Shown: positions 16,975-25,473, counted from the stretch's first letter. The stretch: DNA of 64,000 nt from Litchfieldella xinjiangensis (GCF_000759345.1 NZ_JPZL01000002.1:248001-312000), one strand, 5' to 3'. The notes: generated from the sequence alone by a model not told the origin. Translations and numbers: made by a program.

Positions 16975-17283
16975 TCAGCCTCGAGCAGTCTCACGCATCT
17001 CGGGAGTGACGTAGGCATCCACGGCTTTGAGCAATCCTGTAATCACCGCTAGATCATCCAAGAAACCACCAGGTATGAAATCCGGCACCGCGTCGATCGG
17101 GCAGATCAAATAGCCCAATGCGGCAACTACGCTGGCCTTAAGCGCAATGGGAACAAGGGGGTCTTGAAGAACATACCAGAGCAGCTTGGCTCGGTAGCGC
17201 AATTCCCGATACCCACTAGGCAGGGAATAGAGCTTCTTCCAAAATTGCTGATCAGTAAAGTTGTCAGTGTATGACTTAGCCAC
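16975..17283 (-). CDS. DUF1232 (YkvA-like) small membrane protein
   Basis: 102 residues. The core ALGYLICPIDAVPDFIPGGFLDDLAVI (~75-101, split here) with PxDxxPDxxPxxGxxDD is diagnostic of DUF1232. The segment is hydrophobic and probably membrane-associated. The family has no settled function. Its start overlaps the stop of the upstream 120-aa gene by 8 bp, so the two are translated together. Confidence 0.85.
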   Translation of the reverse strand: MAKSYTDNFTDQQFWKKLYSLPSGYRELRYRAKLLWYVLQDPLVPIALKASVVAALGYLICPIDAVPDFIPGGFLDDLAVITGLLKAVDAYVTPEMRETARG

Positions 17284-17638
17284 AGGCTTCGCTCCTTATC
17301 GCTTGCAGTGAGGGGTGTGGAAAAGTGTTGTTGAAGATCAGGTAGGTGCCACCACCATCTCCGTTTGTGATAAACAGGCAGAAGCAATGCTCTAGGGGAG
17401 CCTGCAGTACCATTTCCGGTGGTAGCTCAAGCAAGGTATCTAGCGTTGTCTGGCACTCTGCCGATGTATCCTCGGACTCGATGCGGTAGAGCTGTGTTTC
17501 GGTTTCATGCCAGAAATTACAGGCGCGGCCAACGCTTCCTTCAAACGGAAGGTCTATGAGTTGTTCAGTCAGGAAATGGTGAAGTGGAGGAGGTAGGTCG
17601 AGGTCATTCAACCGGGATGGGCAGGTTAGGTGATGCAT
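17276..17638 (-). CDS. Hypothetical protein, operon partner of DUF1232
   Basis: 120 residues, not recognised. It has FWHETETQLYRIES (~42-55) and ends with CFCLFITNGDGGGTYLIFNN (~86-105), which has a SMI1/KNR4-like GGG turn feel, but the match is too short to call. No signal peptide or membrane segment. An inverted repeat at 17644-17673 lies directly upstream of the start and may control this gene and the overlapping DUF1232 gene. Confidence 0.6.
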   Translation of the reverse strand: MHHLTCPSRLNDLDLPPPLHHFLTEQLIDLPFEGSVGRACNFWHETETQLYRIESEDTSAECQTTLDTLLELPPEMVLQAPLEHCFCLFITNGDGGGTYLIFNNTFPHPSLQAIRSEACG

Positions 17639-17643
17639 AAGTA

Positions 17644-17711
17644 TATTCCTATGTCAGAAAGTGCATAGGAATAATATATATTTAAAAGGCGGGTTTGCTA
17701 CACATAGGAAT
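17644..17711. promoter_or_regulatory. Candidate operator: three CATAGGAAT half-sites
   Basis: TATTCCTATG (17644-17653) and CATAGGAATA (17664-17673) form a perfect 10-bp inverted repeat with a 10-base spacer, 5 bp upstream of the start at 17638. A third CATAGGAAT copy follows at 17703-17711. The AT-rich spacing between them fits a promoter bound by a dimeric repressor. The regulator is not known. Confidence 0.6.
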
Positions 17712-17751
17712 GTGCTAAATTTAAACATGTGTTGGCAGAGAATAAGTCTCC

Positions 17752-18285
17752 TCAGCTTTCAATGCGTAGACAATGTTCTAGTTTGTTTGTGATATTCTCG
17801 AATTTGTTTAAGGCACTTTCTACATAAAGGTGAGCTTCTTGGGTAGCAGGAAGAGGGTTTTCGTTTGCACTCCAAGTGCCGCGTATTTTTAGGTCAGTAT
17901 AGTCAAATATTACAGAGCTTTCTTTTTTAGATAAGGTGGAGGTAAACGAGATCTCATAGTTTAGCCTCGAGCCTAAAGTCCTTGGGACAGTAAACGAAAC
18001 TTGATCACGCCCTTGCGCGGTAACTTTCGTATTGGCCGGGTTGAATACTGGCGAACCAGATAACCCTGGGATATTCTGTGCGATGCAGAAATCAAGAGAC
18101 TCTGAGGAAGGGGTAAGACCTGATCTGTTAAGCGTGACTGAATCTACTTGATATCCTCCAGCATGGTTAGCAGATATCGAGACGCCCTCAGGCACTGGAG
18201 AATAGGGTTGGGTAGCCATGCTTGAACAGCCAGACATGCCTACAACTACTCCTAGGATTGCAGCAATGATAGCAGGATTTCTCAT
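17752..18285 (-). CDS. Predicted lipoprotein of unknown function
   Basis: 177 residues. A short charged N-terminus, a hydrophobic segment and the lipobox MSGC (Cys ~20) predict export and lipidation. The mature part is beta-rich with no recognised domain; two Cys (C67 and C173 region) could pair. The gene is AT-rich like the island's ends. It lies downstream of the AAA+ ATPase on the same strand with an 83-bp gap, so a shared transcript is possible. Confidence 0.65.
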   Translation of the reverse strand: MRNPAIIAAILGVVVGMSGCSSMATQPYSPVPEGVSISANHAGGYQVDSVTLNRSGLTPSSESLDFCIAQNIPGLSGSPVFNPANTKVTAQGRDQVSFTVPRTLGSRLNYEISFTSTLSKKESSVIFDYTDLKIRGTWSANENPLPATQEAHLYVESALNKFENITNKLEHCLRIES

Positions 18286-18368
18286 CTTTTATTCCCTGTC
18301 TGCGCATGTTTTAGATGTAATGGTAATTTACTATATAGAGATAAGTATGTAAACCAACTTGCAATAAT

Positions 18369-19628
18369 TTATCCTAACGCTGTTATTCGGAGGCTTGCCC
18401 TTTCTGAATCTAAAGCCATTTTTATAAAGCAAGGCATTCTGGGGTCAGTGAACTGAAAGACACCTCGGGCTGGACGGCACAAAATTGTTTTTCCTTCCCC
18501 CTTTGTAAGTGTTCCTAGACGTCTACTTAATAGTTTAGGGTCAACACTTACGTTGAGGGTGTCTTCAAGCTTATTTTTTAACTCGGATATTCTGAAATCT
18601 GGAGTCCTGCAATAAGCTGCTCCTAGAAGAAGGAGTCTATATTCTTGGGGCTTGGCTAAATATCTTAATGTCGTGTCAAAAAGTCGCCTAAGAGCACCTT
18701 CAGACTCTTCAACGGATGCCTCAAGTGCCGAAGCTAAGCTTTTTTCATTTATATGCCTGTTGCGAGAAACAAGAGAATTTTCGGCGCATTTTAGGCAAAT
18801 CAAATGAGTGAAATGAGGAAAGCCTGCGCTAATGTTGATAATTTTTTCGACAACGGCATCATTAGGGATGATGTCTAGCCTTTTCATACCGTTTAGAATC
18901 ATTTTACGCAGGGCGCTGTCGCTCATTCTTTTTAACGAGACTTCCTTGAGGCACCTTTCCACAGAAGGATGACCAGCAGTGAGCTCTTCTCCCGTTTTTG
19001 CAATACCTACTACTATTATTTTGAATTTAGATTTTGAATCGCTAAGTAGCTTTATTACTTCGGCAAGCTTCTTTTTGTCATCTTCTTTGCTTATGGCGTC
19101 TGTTTCATCTATTAAAAATATCCCTTTAAGATGACTTATTTGATTAGCAACCCAAGAAGGTGAGTCTGGTCTATAGTTTAATTTTGTTTTCTTCGTGGTG
19201 CTCCTGTCTGACCTTACCCCGGCGTTGGCAAAAAAAGTTGTAATGCCAGCATTGCCACCTGAGTGATGTGTGGAGCTCTGCTCTTGTAATGAGAGATCAA
19301 TGCCCGTCTCAAGCAGGGGGTCTTCAAATATTGAGGCGAAGCTGTCCCCTGAGTCGCAGCGCTTCTCGAAGAAGTGGCCGCCTTGTAATTGTTGCAGTAT
19401 CGCTTTGCAAGTGGTCATTGCTAGCGAGGTTTTCCCAACACCTCTATCGCCATAAAGGAGAATGTGCTGGCCTGGAGAATTGATAACGCTTACTAATCTC
19501 GCAGCTTCCTCCTCTCTGCCAAAAAAGTGATCAACCTCGTCAATTGGAGTGTGTGGGGTAAATATCTCTCTCACGCCACTTCGTAGGATGATGGCTTCAC
19601 GATCAAGCCCAAAGGTGCCATTACCCAA
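18369..19628 (-). CDS. AAA+ ATPase (Orc1/Cdc6- or STAND-like) of the island right end
   Basis: About 419 residues. Walker A GDRGVGKTS lies near residue 60-68, Walker B IFLIDETD near 170-177, a sensor-like KIIVVGIAK near 205, and an arginine-containing lid follows. The C-terminal third may be a winged helix. The TTG at 19626-19628 is chosen as start because AAGGAG (19636-19641) sits 7 bp upstream; a TTG at 19664 gives 12 more residues but no ribosome-binding site. It follows the 51-aa ORF and nrdB on the same strand. Such ATPases act as switches in replication or defence; the role here is unknown. Confidence 0.7.
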   Translation of the reverse strand: MGNGTFGLDREAIILRSGVREIFTPHTPIDEVDHFFGREEEAARLVSVINSPGQHILLYGDRGVGKTSLAMTTCKAILQQLQGGHFFEKRCDSGDSFASIFEDPLLETGIDLSLQEQSSTHHSGGNAGITTFFANAGVRSDRSTTKKTKLNYRPDSPSWVANQISHLKGIFLIDETDAISKEDDKKKLAEVIKLLSDSKSKFKIIVVGIAKTGEELTAGHPSVERCLKEVSLKRMSDSALRKMILNGMKRLDIIPNDAVVEKIINISAGFPHFTHLICLKCAENSLVSRNRHINEKSLASALEASVEESEGALRRLFDTTLRYLAKPQEYRLLLLGAAYCRTPDFRISELKNKLEDTLNVSVDPKLLSRRLGTLTKGEGKTILCRPARGVFQFTDPRMPCFIKMALDSERASLRITALG

Positions 19629-19676
19629 CGCATTTCTCCTTAAAATGAAAATTAATTGGGGCAACGCATGGTGAGA

Positions 19677-19698
19677 GCAGCCCCACTAAGGGGGCTGC
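19677..19698 (-). terminator. Hairpin between the 51-aa gene and the ATPase gene
   Basis: GCAGCCCC and GGGGCTGC form an 8-bp stem with a 6-base loop, 8 bp past the stop of the 51-aa gene on the minus strand. No U-run follows, so it may only partly end transcription and could act as an attenuator before the ATPase gene. Confidence 0.5.
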
Positions 19699-19706
19699 AG
19701 TTACGG

Positions 19707-19862
19707 TTACTTGCTATTTTTTTCTTTTTCTTTCCTTATAGTACCTATTTTTTTATCGGAGCGAGTATCCCTTCCATCAGGATTCCGTACTGTTCCTGGT
19801 GGGAGCCCACGGGTCTTCTCAAAGTTTCCTACAGTGCAATCACTACGTACTTTTCGTACCAT
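19707..19862 (-). CDS. Small basic 51-residue protein at the island right end
   Basis: ATG at 19860-19862 and TAA at 19707-19709, with AAAGGA about 9 bp upstream. The product is Lys/Arg-rich, begins MVRKVRSDCTVGNFEK and has GTVRNPDGRDTRSDKKIGT in its second half; the RSD-x-K motif occurs in two spaced forms, like an internal repeat. The fully open, purine-rich frame and the good start signal support a real gene. It starts 31 bp after the nrdB stop and precedes the AAA+ ATPase. Function unknown; nucleic-acid binding or a partner role for the ATPase is possible. Confidence 0.65.
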   Translation of the reverse strand: MVRKVRSDCTVGNFEKTRGLPPGTVRNPDGRDTRSDKKIGTIRKEKEKNSK

Positions 19863-19893
19863 TTTTCTTTTCCTTTTCGTTTTTCCAACACTT

Positions 19894-21138
19894 TTAATCC
19901 CAGCTCAGCGCACCGCCGACCTGGTATTCGGTGACGCGCGTCTCGAAGAAGTTCTTCTCCTTGCGCAGGTCAATGATTTCGCTCATCCACGGGAAGGGGT
20001 TCTGCGCGCCGGGGAACTGTTCCTTCAAGCCGATCTGTGCCAGGCGACGGTTGCAGATGAAGTGCAGGTACTCCTCCATGATCGCGGCATTCATGCCCAG
20101 CACGCCGCGCGGCATGGTATCGCGGGCATAGGCGATCTCGAGTTCGGTGCCCTCGATGATCATCTGGGTCACTTCGTCCTGGAATTCGGCGGTCCACAGA
20201 TGGGGATTCTCGATCTTGATCTGGTTGATCATGTCGATGCCGAAGTTCAGGTGCATGGATTCGTCGCGCAGGATGTACTGGAACTGCTCGGCGACGCCGG
20301 TCATCTTGTTGCGCCGGCCCATGGACAGGATCTGGCTGAAGCCACAGTAAAAGAAGATGCCTTCGGTGACGCAGTAGAAGGCCACCAGGTTGCGCAGCAG
20401 TTCCTGGTCGGTCTCCGGGGTGCCGGTATTGAAGTCCGGGCGTGCCAGCGACTGGGTGTGCTTGAGGCTCCAGGCGGACTTGGCGGCCACCGAGGGGACC
20501 TCGCGGTACATGTTGAAGACTTCGCCTTCGTCCATGCCCAGCGACTCCACGCAATACTGGTAGGCATGGGTGTGGATCGCCTCCTCGAAGGCCTGGCGCA
20601 GCAGGTACTGGCGGCACTCGGGGTTGGTGATCAGGCGATACAGCGCCAGCACCAGGTTGTTGGCAACCAGGGAGTCGGCAGTGGAAAAGTAGCCCAGCGA
20701 GCGTTCGACGATACGGCGCTCATCGGCGGTCAGGCCGTCCTGGCTCTTCCACAGCGCGATATCGGCGTTCATGTTCACTTCCTGGGGCATCCAGTGGTTG
20801 GCACTGCCGTCCAGGTACTTCTGCCACGCCCACTCATACTTGAACGGCACCAGCTGGTTCAAGTCGGCGCGGGCATTGATCATCTTCTTGTCGTCGACTT
20901 CGATGCGCGCCGCGCCCATCTCGAGTTCCTCGAGACCGGCCGCCACGTCGAGCTCTTCCAACGACTTGCGGGCGCGCGCCAGGCGGTCGCTCTCTACCGG
21001 CTGGTAATCGCTATCGCGATGCGCGGTACTCGGCGCATCGTCCGCCGGCGCTGCCGCCTTGGACGGCTGCGGTTGTGTCTTGGGCTTGGCCTCGGCGGTG
21101 GGGGCGTCGTCTTCGTGGAATTCGTCCCAGTTCAACAT
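19894..21138 (-). CDS. nrdB: Ribonucleoside-diphosphate reductase, beta subunit
   Basis: About 414 residues. NrdB houses the metal-radical cofactor that starts reduction of ribonucleotides by NrdA. Ligand motifs EEAIHTHAY (~180), [13 protein letters not shown] (~225) and [10 protein letters not shown] (~264) are intact. GAGGTG favours the ATG at 21136-21138 ([11 protein letters not shown]); an ATG two codons earlier is also possible. The last ~40-56 codons come from the island, which restored the reading frame exactly to GGALSWD. The native terminator now lies 17 kb away. nrdA is upstream with a palindromic spacer. Confidence 0.95.
   Translation of the reverse strand: MLNWDEFHEDDAPTAEAKPKTQPQPSKAAAPADDAPSTAHRDSDYQPVESDRLARARKSLEELDVAAGLEELEMGAARIEVDDKKMINARADLNQLVPFKYEWAWQKYLDGSANHWMPQEVNMNADIALWKSQDGLTADERRIVERSLGYFSTADSLVANNLVLALYRLITNPECRQYLLRQAFEEAIHTHAYQYCVESLGMDEGEVFNMYREVPSVAAKSAWSLKHTQSLARPDFNTGTPETDQELLRNLVAFYCVTEGIFFYCGFSQILSMGRRNKMTGVAEQFQYILRDESMHLNFGIDMINQIKIENPHLWTAEFQDEVTQMIIEGTELEIAYARDTMPRGVLGMNAAIMEEYLHFICNRRLAQIGLKEQFPGAQNPFPWMSEIIDLRKEKNFFETRVTEYQVGGALSWD
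19896..20064. repeat. Right attachment repeat (attR) inside nrdB
   Basis: This is the partner of 2639-2807: 169 bp, no gaps, three mismatches (19921, 19972, 19996), all synonymous in NrdB. The last 68 bp (19997-20064) are identical. The island supplies this 3' end of nrdB, up to the crossover. The stop codon is TAA here but TGA in the displaced copy. Confidence 0.92.
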
Positions 21139-21198
21139 GGGCATCACCTCTGTGACTAAGATTTTGAGCGCATTGCTCGAATCTAGCTATGCGTTTTG

Positions 21199-21313
21199 AA
21201 ACTGCGCGAGCGATGGCCAGGCAAGGCGGACATTGTTGAGGAAGCGGAACTTACTGAGGTAAATGAGCATTCCGAACAATGTCCAACACAGCCTGGCCGA
21301 GGACAGCCAGTTT
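21199..21313. repeat. 115-bp imperfect palindrome between nrdA and nrdB
   Basis: The two halves pair in order: AAACTG with CAGTTT at the ends, GGCCAGGC with GCCTGGCC, and GGACATTGTT with AACAATGTCC, around a central GGAA-rich/TTCC segment. The long stem could fold in RNA or DNA. Size, palindromy and intergenic position resemble dispersed REP/MITE-like elements. No second copy was noticed in this window. Confidence 0.7.
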
Positions 21314-21319
21314 CTACGA

Positions 21320-24265
21320 TTACTGGCAGGCCTCGCAGCCCAGGTCATCGATCTCACCGGCACTCGGCGCACGTGATCCGCTGCCCCCCTTGCCGGTCAG
21401 GAAGTCTTCGATGCCGCGCGGTTCGCCGGCCTGCGCAGTCGGCGCGTCATACCCGGCGGCAGGCTCTCTGACACCGGCCCCCGAAACGCTGGACGGCTGG
21501 GCCGACGGCGCGCTGCCATTGCCCACGGCGTTCAGCGTGCCGCGCTCGACCGTAGACTTCTCAACCGAGGTGGCCCCTAGGGCGCGCAGGTAATACGTGG
21601 TCTTCAGCCCGCGGAACCACGCCATGCGATACGTCACGTCGAGTTTCTTGCCCGAGACCCCCTTGATATAAAGGTTCAGCGACTGGGCCTGGTCGATCCA
21701 CTTCTGGCGACGCGAGGCGGCTTCGACCAGCCACTTGGGTTCGACTTCGAAGGCGCTGGCGTACTTGGCCTTGAGATCGTCCGGCACGCGGTCGATGGGC
21801 TGCACGCTGCCGTCGTAGTACTTGAGGTCGTTGATCATCACCTCGTCCCACAGCCCGCGTTCCTTGAGGTCGTTGACCATGTAGGCATTGACCACGGTGA
21901 ACTCGCCGGAGAGGTTCGATTTCACGTAGAGGTTCTGGTAGGTCGGCTCGATCGATTGCGACACGCCGCAAATGTTGGAGATCGTCGCGGTAGGCGCGAT
22001 CGCCATCACATTGGAGTTGCGCATGCCCTGAGCCTTGACCTTGTCGCGGATGCGATCCCAGTCCTGGGTAGTCGAGGTGTCGACCTCGATATATTTCTCG
22101 CCGCGCTCGGCCTTGAGCTTCTCGATGGAATCGATGGGCAGGATACCCTGGCTCCACAGCGAGCCTTCGTAGCTGCGGTATTGACCACGCTCGGCGGCGA
22201 GATCGGAGGAGGCTTCGATGGCGTGATAGCTGACCAGCTCCATGGAACGGTCGGCGAAGGTCACTGCGTCCTCGGAGGCGTAGGCGATGCCCTGGGCATA
22301 GAGTGCATCCTGGAAACCCATGATCCCCAGCCCCACAGGGCGGTGCTTGAGGTTGGAGTTCCTGGCCTGGCCAACGGCGTAGTAATTGATGTCGATGACG
22401 TTATCGAGCATGCGCACCGCGGTACGCACGGTCTTCTTCAGCTTGTCGCCGTCGAGCTCACCGTCGACCACGTGCGCCGCCAGATTGACCGACCCCAGGT
22501 TGCACACTGCGATCTCATCGACGCTGGTGTTCAGGGTGATCTCGGTGCACAGGTTGGAGGAGTGCACCACGCCGGCATGCTGCTGCGGGCTGCGCAGGTT
22601 GCACGGATCCTTGAAGGTGATCCATGGGTGGCCGGTCTCGAACAGCATCGAGAGCATCTTGCGCCACAGGTCCTTGGCCTTGACGCGCTTGAACAGCTTG
22701 AGCTGCCCGTTGCGGGTCATCGCCTCATACTCCTGGTAGCGCTTCTCGAAGGCAGCGCCATACAGGTCGTGCAGGTCGGGGCAGGTCGAAGGCGAGAACA
22801 GCGTCCAATCCTGATCGTCGAAGACGCGCTTCATGAACAGGTCCGGCACCCAGTTGGCGGTGTTCATGTCGTGGGTACGACGACGGTCGTCACCGGTGTT
22901 CTTGCGCAGCTCCAGGAACTCCTCGACATCCAGGTGCCAGGTTTCCAGGTAGGCGCAGACCGCCCCCTTGCGCTTGCCGCCCTGGTTGACGGCGACGGCA
23001 GTGTCGTTGACCACCTTGAGGAACGGCACCACACCCTGGCTCTTGCCATTGGTGCCCTTGATGTAGGAGCCCAGGGCACGCACCGGTGTCCAGTCGTTGC
23101 CCAGGCCGCCGGCCCACTTGGAGAGCATGGCGTTGTCACGGATCGCGCCGTAGATACTTTCCAGGTCGTCGGGAACGGTGGTCAGGTAACAGCTGGAGAG
23201 CTGGCTGCGGATGGTGCCGGCGTTGAACAGTGTCGGCGTAGAGGCCATGTAGTCGAAGCTCGAGAGCAGCTCGTAGAATTCGATGGCACGCGCTTCGCGG
23301 TCGTCTTCGTTGAGCGCCAGCCCCATGGCGACGCGCATGAACATGACCTGGGGCAATTCGTAACGTACATCGTCGCGATGAATGAAGTAGCGGTCGTAAA
23401 GAGTCTGCAGGCCGAGATAGGTGAACTGGTTGTCGCGGGTGTGATCCAGCGCATCGCCCAGCCGCTCCAAGTCGAATTCGGCGAGTTTCGGATCGAGCTG
23501 TTCGAACTCGATGCCCCGGGCGACGTACGCCTTGAAAGCCGGCTTGTAGAGTTCGGCCATGTCGCCGAAGGTGGCCTCGTCGGCGACCTCGAGAAAGCTC
23601 AGCGCTTCACGGCGCAGGTTGTCCTGCAGCAGGCGTGCCGTGACATAGGTGTAGTTGGGATCCTTCTCGACCAGGGTACGCGCAGTCATGGTCAATGCGG
23701 TGGCTACGCCATCCACCGAGACGCCATCGTAGAGATTCTTCAGCGAGTCGTTGACGATCTTCTGGGCATCGACGTTGGCCAACCCTTCGCAGGCCTCGAA
23801 GACCAGAGTCTCGACCCGACCCAGGTCGAGCGGACGGGTCGTGCCGTCGGCCAGCGTGACGTTGAGGGTGGGGTGGGGCTTCTGGATATCATCCCCTGCA
23901 GCGGCCCGGGCGCGGGCGTGTTCCTCACGGTACAGCACGTAGGCGCGGGCAATCTTCTGCTCGCCGGCCCGCATCAACGCCAGTTCGACCTGGTCCTGGA
24001 TATCTTCGATGTGCAGGGTGCCGCCATCGGGCATGCGGCGCAGGAAAGCCTCGCAGATGGCATCGCACGAATGGGTGACGAAGTCGCGAATGCGCGAGGA
24101 GGCGGCGGCATTGTCGCCTTCCACGGCAATGAAGGCCTTGGTCATGGCGACAGCGATCTTGCTGGCGTCGAAGGCGACCACGTCGCCATTGCGCTTGATG
24201 ACTCGCAACTGTTGAGGGGCGGTCACGTTCACTGAGGGGCTACCCGGGGTGAGAGTGGTATCCAT
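21320..24265 (-). CDS. nrdA: Ribonucleoside-diphosphate reductase, alpha subunit
   Basis: About 981 residues from the ATG at 24263-24265 (MDTTLTPG). It has an N-terminal ATP-cone (RVIKRNGDVVAFDASKIAVAM) and a second cone-like region (RPLDLGRVETLVFEACEGL), as in pseudomonad-type enzymes. Active-site Cys appear in SQLSSCYLTT and NLCTEITLN/AVCNLGSVN, and the C-terminal GCEACQ holds the CxxC pair reduced by thioredoxin. It makes dNDPs with NrdB, whose gene follows. Candidate DnaA and NrdR sites lie upstream. Confidence 0.95.
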   Translation of the reverse strand: MDTTLTPGSPSVNVTAPQQLRVIKRNGDVVAFDASKIAVAMTKAFIAVEGDNAAASSRIRDFVTHSCDAICEAFLRRMPDGGTLHIEDIQDQVELALMRAGEQKIARAYVLYREEHARARAAAGDDIQKPHPTLNVTLADGTTRPLDLGRVETLVFEACEGLANVDAQKIVNDSLKNLYDGVSVDGVATALTMTARTLVEKDPNYTYVTARLLQDNLRREALSFLEVADEATFGDMAELYKPAFKAYVARGIEFEQLDPKLAEFDLERLGDALDHTRDNQFTYLGLQTLYDRYFIHRDDVRYELPQVMFMRVAMGLALNEDDREARAIEFYELLSSFDYMASTPTLFNAGTIRSQLSSCYLTTVPDDLESIYGAIRDNAMLSKWAGGLGNDWTPVRALGSYIKGTNGKSQGVVPFLKVVNDTAVAVNQGGKRKGAVCAYLETWHLDVEEFLELRKNTGDDRRRTHDMNTANWVPDLFMKRVFDDQDWTLFSPSTCPDLHDLYGAAFEKRYQEYEAMTRNGQLKLFKRVKAKDLWRKMLSMLFETGHPWITFKDPCNLRSPQQHAGVVHSSNLCTEITLNTSVDEIAVCNLGSVNLAAHVVDGELDGDKLKKTVRTAVRMLDNVIDINYYAVGQARNSNLKHRPVGLGIMGFQDALYAQGIAYASEDAVTFADRSMELVSYHAIEASSDLAAERGQYRSYEGSLWSQGILPIDSIEKLKAERGEKYIEVDTSTTQDWDRIRDKVKAQGMRNSNVMAIAPTATISNICGVSQSIEPTYQNLYVKSNLSGEFTVVNAYMVNDLKERGLWDEVMINDLKYYDGSVQPIDRVPDDLKAKYASAFEVEPKWLVEAASRRQKWIDQAQSLNLYIKGVSGKKLDVTYRMAWFRGLKTTYYLRALGATSVEKSTVERGTLNAVGNGSAPSAQPSSVSGAGVREPAAGYDAPTAQAGEPRGIEDFLTGKGGSGSRAPSAGEIDDLGCEACQ

Positions 24266-24406
24266 GCGCCGTACGTTCCTACGAAAGTGGGTGTTGTGTG
24301 CAAGCCGATGGCGGTGCCGGTTCTGGACATTGGCCGATACCGGGCGGAAACTGTGCATAGCCGTTCGGACGCACCGGTTGACTAGGTCCGTTATGCTTGT
24401 TAGGGA

Positions 24407-24495
24407 TACAGTATCTAGTAGGGCCTCTGGCTACCGGCACAAGATAGAGTGCCCGAGGGCGTCCGGCAAGGGCATAACTTGTGGATATCTTGTGT
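24407..24495 (-). promoter_or_regulatory. nrdA upstream region: DnaA-box-like and NrdR-box-like sites
   Basis: At 24480-24495 the minus strand reads ACACAAGATATCCACA, which contains ATATCCACA, one base off the DnaA box TTATCCACA, and also matches part of an NrdR box. At 24406-24421 the minus strand reads CTACTAGATACTGTAT, close to the NrdR consensus. DnaA and NrdR both control nrdA in other gammaproteobacteria. The spacing between centres (~74 bp) is larger than usual, so the NrdR call is tentative. The rest of 24266-24714 shows no gene. Confidence 0.4.
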
Positions 24496-24714
24496 CTCTT
24501 CTGGGGGTTTCTTGCCTCGCATATAGAGGCATGTAAAAGCGGCGAAAAGACAACGAAACGCCAGGGATCGGCGGTGAACGAGAAATCCGTAGCAGAAATT
24601 CAGGTATCCTTGGTTATCATTCGCTAACATTAACGGAACATCGCCGAGCAATACTCGTTTATGCCTCGTCGCCCCATGCGCGGGCATTCACGAGACAGGA
24701 AGCTCTAAACTGAT

Positions 24715-25473
24715 GTGACCCGCACGCGGGTTACCGGAATGGATATCAACGGGATGATGGAAGCAAGCTTGGACAGCAACGAACTAGATCATGTATTGAT
24801 CATCGAGGACGACGATCGCCTGGCCAGCCTGACGCGTGACTACCTGGAAGCCAATGGCTTCAAGGTCACCGTCGAGGCCGATGGCGCGCGCGGTGTCGAG
24901 CGTATCGTGGATCTCCAGCCCGATCTGGTGATTCTCGACCTGATGCTGCCTGGTGAAGATGGCCTTTCGATCTGCCGTCGTGCACGCCCCGATTATGCGG
25001 GTCCGATACTGATGCTGACCGCCCGCACCGATGACATGGATCAGGTGCTCGGGCTGGAAATGGGCGCCGACGACTACGTGCCCAAGCCGGTGCAGCCGCG
25101 GGTGCTGCTGGCACGCATGCGTGCCCTGATGCGGCGCAGCGAGGCCAGCGAGAGCGCCGGTGGCGAGGTGCGGTTGACGTTCAACAACCTCGAGATCGAC
25201 AGTGCCACGCGTGAAGCCTGGCTGGAAGGCGAGCGAATCGACCTGACCAGCGCCGAGTTCGACCTGTTGTGGCTGTTGGCCAGCCATGCGGGACGCGTAC
25301 TGACCCGCGAGGAGATATTCTCTCAATTGCGGGGCATCAAGTATGACGGCCAGGATCGTTCCATCGATGTACGCGTGTCGCGTATTCGTCCCAAGATTGG
25401 TGACGACCCGAACCAGCCCCATCGAATCAAGACGGTGCGCAGCAAGGGATACCTGTTCGTCAAGGACGGTTGA
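24715..25473 (+). CDS. OmpR-family response regulator, RstA-like
   Basis: Up to 252 residues. The receiver domain shows the acidic pair (IIEDDDR), the phospho-acceptor Asp in LVILDLMLPGEDG and the Lys in DDYVPKPVQPR. The C-terminal winged helix (LTSAEFDLLWLLASHAGRVLTREEI) is OmpR-type. The start is uncertain: GTG 24715, or ATGs at 24739, 24754 or 24757, none with a strong ribosome-binding site. It overlaps the kinase gene by one base (TGATG), so both are translated together. RstA-like by overall resemblance; the signal is unknown. Confidence 0.9.
   Translation: MTRTRVTGMDINGMMEASLDSNELDHVLIIEDDDRLASLTRDYLEANGFKVTVEADGARGVERIVDLQPDLVILDLMLPGEDGLSICRRARPDYAGPILMLTARTDDMDQVLGLEMGADDYVPKPVQPRVLLARMRALMRRSEASESAGGEVRLTFNNLEIDSATREAWLEGERIDLTSAEFDLLWLLASHAGRVLTREEIFSQLRGIKYDGQDRSIDVRVSRIRPKIGDDPNQPHRIKTVRSKGYLFVKDG

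Larger units (their letters stand above)
2808..19895. mobile_element. 17-kb genomic island integrated at the 3' end of nrdB
   Basis: The segment between the two nrdB repeats is lower in GC than its flanks, especially 2.8-9.6 kb and 17.6-19.9 kb. It carries an integrase, a serine recombinase, a primase-like ATPase, DUF2787 and DUF1232 genes, two putative restriction nucleases and many unknowns. No capsid, portal, terminase or relaxase gene was recognised, so it resembles a non-autonomous integrative element or a degraded one rather than a complete prophage or ICE. The integrase is internal, which is unusual. The crossover should lie in the perfectly matched 68 bp 2740-2807 / 19997-20064. Confidence 0.9.

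Noticed and set aside
2808..19895. Complete prophage or self-transmissible ICE
   Set aside because: No capsid, portal, terminase, lysis, relaxase or conjugation gene was recognised in the island.
19711..21159. 482-codon open frame on the plus strand across nrdB
   Set aside because: It is antisense to nrdB, whose metal-site motifs are complete. The frame is a by-product of GC-rich codon bias and shows no family resemblance.
21956..24235. 759-codon open frame on the plus strand across nrdA
   Set aside because: It is antisense to nrdA, which is unmistakable. The length reflects third-position GC bias.
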